DNA of 64,000 bases from Micromonospora carbonacea (GTDB taxonomy: Bacteria > Actinomycetota > Actinomycetes > Mycobacteriales > Micromonosporaceae): assembly GCF_014205165.1 (NCBI RefSeq), contig NZ_JACHMZ010000001.1, forward strand, positions 2,626,501-2,690,500, written 5' to 3'. The translations under genes and the position numbers were made by a program. Shown piece after piece: positions 62,180-64,000 of the stretch (position 1 is its first letter; each line of letters begins with the position of its first letter). The notes below the pieces were generated by a model. It saw only the letters and a program-made list of their open reading frames with translations. It had not been told where the DNA came from and made no database searches.

Positions 62180-64000
62180 CCAGGGAGTGGACCTTCCCCG
62201 CCTCCTTCGCCCAGGAGCGGGTGTGGCTGGCCAACCAGCTCGACCCCGGCTCGCCGGTCTACAACGTGTCCAACCCGTGGCCGTTCCCGCCCGAGCTGGA
62301 CGCCGACGCCGTGACCGGGGTGTTCAACCAGGTCGTCGCCCGGCACGAGGCGCTGCGCACCCACCTGCGCTCCGACGACGGGACGCTGGTGCAGGTGGTC
62401 CGCGAGCACGAGCCGGTCCGCCTGCCGGCCGAGGACCTGTCGGGCCTACCCGAGGCCGAGCGGCTCGCCCGCTACCACCAGATCCGCGAGGAGCTGGCCC
62501 GCACCCCGATCCCGCTGGACGCCCCGCCGCTGTGGCGGGCCCGGCTGGTCAAGGTCAACGAGGCGTGGTCGGTGCAGTTCGTGGTGCACCACGCCGTCTT
62601 CGACGCCCACTCGGCGGTGCTGTTCACCACCGAGCTGTCCGCGTTCACCACGGCCGCGCTGACCGGCGCGCCCGCCGCCGTGCCCGAGCTGCCCATCCAG
62701 TACGCCGACTTCGCCGCCTGGCAGCGCGACCAGCTCGCCGGCCCGGAGCTGGACCGGCAGCTCGACTTCTGGAAGGCGCACCTGGCCGGCGCGCCCGCCG
62801 TGACCGGCCTGCCGCTGGACCGGCCCCGCCCGGCCCAGCTCGGCTTCGCCGGCGACGAGGTCCGCTTCGACCTGCCCGCCGGGCTGCTCGACCGCGTCGG
62901 CGCCCTCGCCACCGCGTCGGCGGCCACCCCGTACATGGTGCTGCTGACCGGGTTCGCCGCGCTGCTGTCGCGGATCTCCGGCGACGACACCGTGGTCGTC
63001 GGCGTCTCCACCGCCGGCCGGGACACCGCCGAGGTGGCCCCGCTGATCGGCATGTTCGTCAACCCGGTGGCGCTGCGCTGCGACCTGACCGGCGACCCCA
63101 CCGTCGCCGAGCTGCTCGGCCGGGTCACCGGCGGCCTGCTCGACGCGATGGAGCACGGGCAGACCCCGTTCCAGAAGATCGTCGAGGCGGTCGCCCCGCA
63201 GCGGGACCCGTCCGTGCAGCCGATCTTCCAGACCGCGCTGAACTTCATCCCCGACTCCGGCCTGGACCCGGTGCCGCTGGGCACCACGAAGGACGACCTG
63301 GCCTTCGACGTCACCGCGGGGGAGAGCCGGCTGGTCTACCGCACCGACCTGTTCGACCGGGACACCGCCGAGGCGGTCGTCGCCCGCTACGTGCGGCTGC
63401 TCGCCGCCGCCGTCGCCGACCCCGGGCGGCGGGTCAGCGAGCTGCCCCTGCTCGACGACGCCGAGCGGCGGCTGGTCCTCGACGCCGGGAACGCCACCGG
63501 CCACGCCCGGCCGGCCGGCACCGTCGTCGACGCGGTGCAGCGGCAGGCCGCCGTCACCCCGCACGCCACCGCCCTGGTCTGCGACGGCGTCGCACTGACG
63601 TACGCCGAGCTGAACGCCGCCGCGAACCGGCTGGCCCGGCTGCTGGTGGCGCGCGGGGCCGGCCCGGAGACCCGGGTCGCGCTGGCCCTGCCCCGCTCGG
63701 CGGACCTGCTGGTGGCCGTCCTCGCGGTGCTCAAGTCCGGCGCCGCGTACGTGCCGGTCGACACCGGCTACCCGGCGGCCCGGATCGCGTACCTGCTCGA
63801 CGACGCCGAGCCGGCGCTGGTGCTCGCCACCGCCGACACGGCGGCCCTGGTGCCCGGCGACGCGCTGGTGCTCGACCCGGGCACCGCCGCCGACCTCGAC
63901 GCGGCCGACCTGACCGACGCCGACCGGGCCGCCCCGCTGCGCCCCGGACACCCCGCGTACGTGCTCTACACCTCCGGCTCCACCGGCCGCCCCAAGGGCG
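62176..64000 (+). CDS. NRPS beginning condensation-adenylation (C-A...), truncated by window end
   Basis: At least 608 residues; the gene continues past the window. C domain 1-440: FPASFAQERVWLANQLDPGS (C1), VVHHAVFDAHSAV with His138-His139, Asp143 and Ala144 where the motif HHxxxDG normally has Gly, VGVSTAGRD and IGMFVNPVALRCD. A domain starts at about 445 (LTYAELNAAANRLARLL) and is cut right at the core A3 block [17 protein letters not shown] overlaps the MbtH stop. Specificity-determining residues lie outside the window. Confidence 0.93.
   Translation, partial: MTREWTFPASFAQERVWLANQLDPGSPVYNVSNPWPFPPELDADAVTGVFNQVVARHEALRTHLRSDDGTLVQVVREHEPVRLPAEDLSGLPEAERLARYHQIREELARTPIPLDAPPLWRARLVKVNEAWSVQFVVHHAVFDAHSAVLFTTELSAFTTAALTGAPAAVPELPIQYADFAAWQRDQLAGPELDRQLDFWKAHLAGAPAVTGLPLDRPRPAQLGFAGDEVRFDLPAGLLDRVGALATASAATPYMVLLTGFAALLSRISGDDTVVVGVSTAGRDTAEVAPLIGMFVNPVALRCDLTGDPTVAELLGRVTGGLLDAMEHGQTPFQKIVEAVAPQRDPSVQPIFQTALNFIPDSGLDPVPLGTTKDDLAFDVTAGESRLVYRTDLFDRDTAEAVVARYVRLLAAAVADPGRRVSELPLLDDAERRLVLDAGNATGHARPAGTVVDAVQRQAAVTPHATALVCDGVALTYAELNAAANRLARLLVARGAGPETRVALALPRSADLLVAVLAVLKSGAAYVPVDTGYPAARIAYLLDDAEPALVLATADTAALVPGDALVLDPGTAADLDAADLTDADRAAPLRPGHPAYVLYTSGSTGRPKG

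Larger units (their letters stand above)
42388..64000 (+). other. hybrid NRPS/PKS biosynthetic gene cluster with two LanB-like enzymes (right end outside window)
   Basis: Eight genes read rightward and, apart from one 55-base gap before the oxygenase gene, overlap or abut: A-PCP-KS, TE-LanB, LanB, A-PCP-C-PCP, KS-AT-KR-DH-ACP, TauD/SyrP-like oxygenase, MbtH, C-A. At least three adenylation domains and two ketosynthases are visible; one cis-acting AT. No exporter, no cluster regulator other than the Scr1/DUF397 pair to the left, and no chain-terminating TE in the usual position are seen within the window, so more genes must lie to the right. Product unknown. Confidence 0.9.

Overview
The window is very GC-rich actinobacterial DNA (well over 70% G+C, strong G/C at third codon positions, frequent GTG starts, ATGA/GTGA gene overlaps). 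Gene content (a PknG-type kinase locus, an EccB protein, Scr1/DUF397 regulators, a large NRPS/PKS locus) and an intergenic element resembling repeats of Micromonospora genomes suggest Micromonosporaceae, most likely Micromonospora. This is inference from content, not a phylogenetic placement. No tRNA, rRNA, CRISPR array, transposase or phage gene was seen.

Left part (1-14.9 kb, all minus strand). First comes a sugar-uptake operon: LacI regulator, lipoprotein binding protein, two permeases, a GH130 glycosidase/phosphorylase and a secreted alpha-helical toroid protein cut by the window edge. Next is a tightly overlapping six-gene signalling operon: trypsin-like protease fused to a degenerate P-loop region, PknG-like kinase with zinc ribbon and TPR-like tail, vWA/zinc-ribbon protein, GlnX-like membrane protein, sugar-type binding lipoprotein, and a small trypsin-co-occurring-domain protein. 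It looks like the mycobacterial GlnX-GlnH-PknG nutrient-sensing module enlarged with conflict-system parts.

Middle part (15-39.8 kb). Housekeeping and accessory genes: MFS exporter, hydrolase, a PucR-type regulator divergent from a ferredoxin-reductase/acyl-desaturase pair (Rv3230c/DesA3-like), methyltransferases, a HTH/DUF4180 pair with a concentric operator, CsoR-type regulator, an orphan EccB, a glucosylglycerate-hydrolase-like enzyme, a CBS/BON protein, an arsenic island (arsC, acr3, arsR divergent from arsN1-like and a flavoprotein), macro-domain and SUMF1-like genes, a two-component system and a secreted carboxylesterase.

Right part (39.9-64 kb). A Scr1-type XRE/DUF397 pair faces a three-gene operon of tiny proteins, two of them apparent paralogues sharing a W-x-C...G-x-P-[WF]-P-C motif. 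After an approximately 850-base gene-poor stretch full of dyads and repeats comes an assembly-line operon on the plus strand that runs off the right edge: A-PCP-KS; a type II thioesterase fused to a LanB-like (lantibiotic dehydratase) domain; a second stand-alone LanB-like protein; A-PCP-C-PCP; KS-AT-KR-DH-ACP; a TauD/SyrP-like oxygenase; MbtH; and a C-A NRPS start. Nearly every junction overlaps by 1-4 bases. Two tandem LanB-like enzymes, one welded to a thioesterase, within a hybrid NRPS/PKS locus with no obvious precursor peptide is the most unusual feature of the window; tRNA-dependent amino-acid transfer or dehydration on carrier-bound intermediates are the functional hypotheses.
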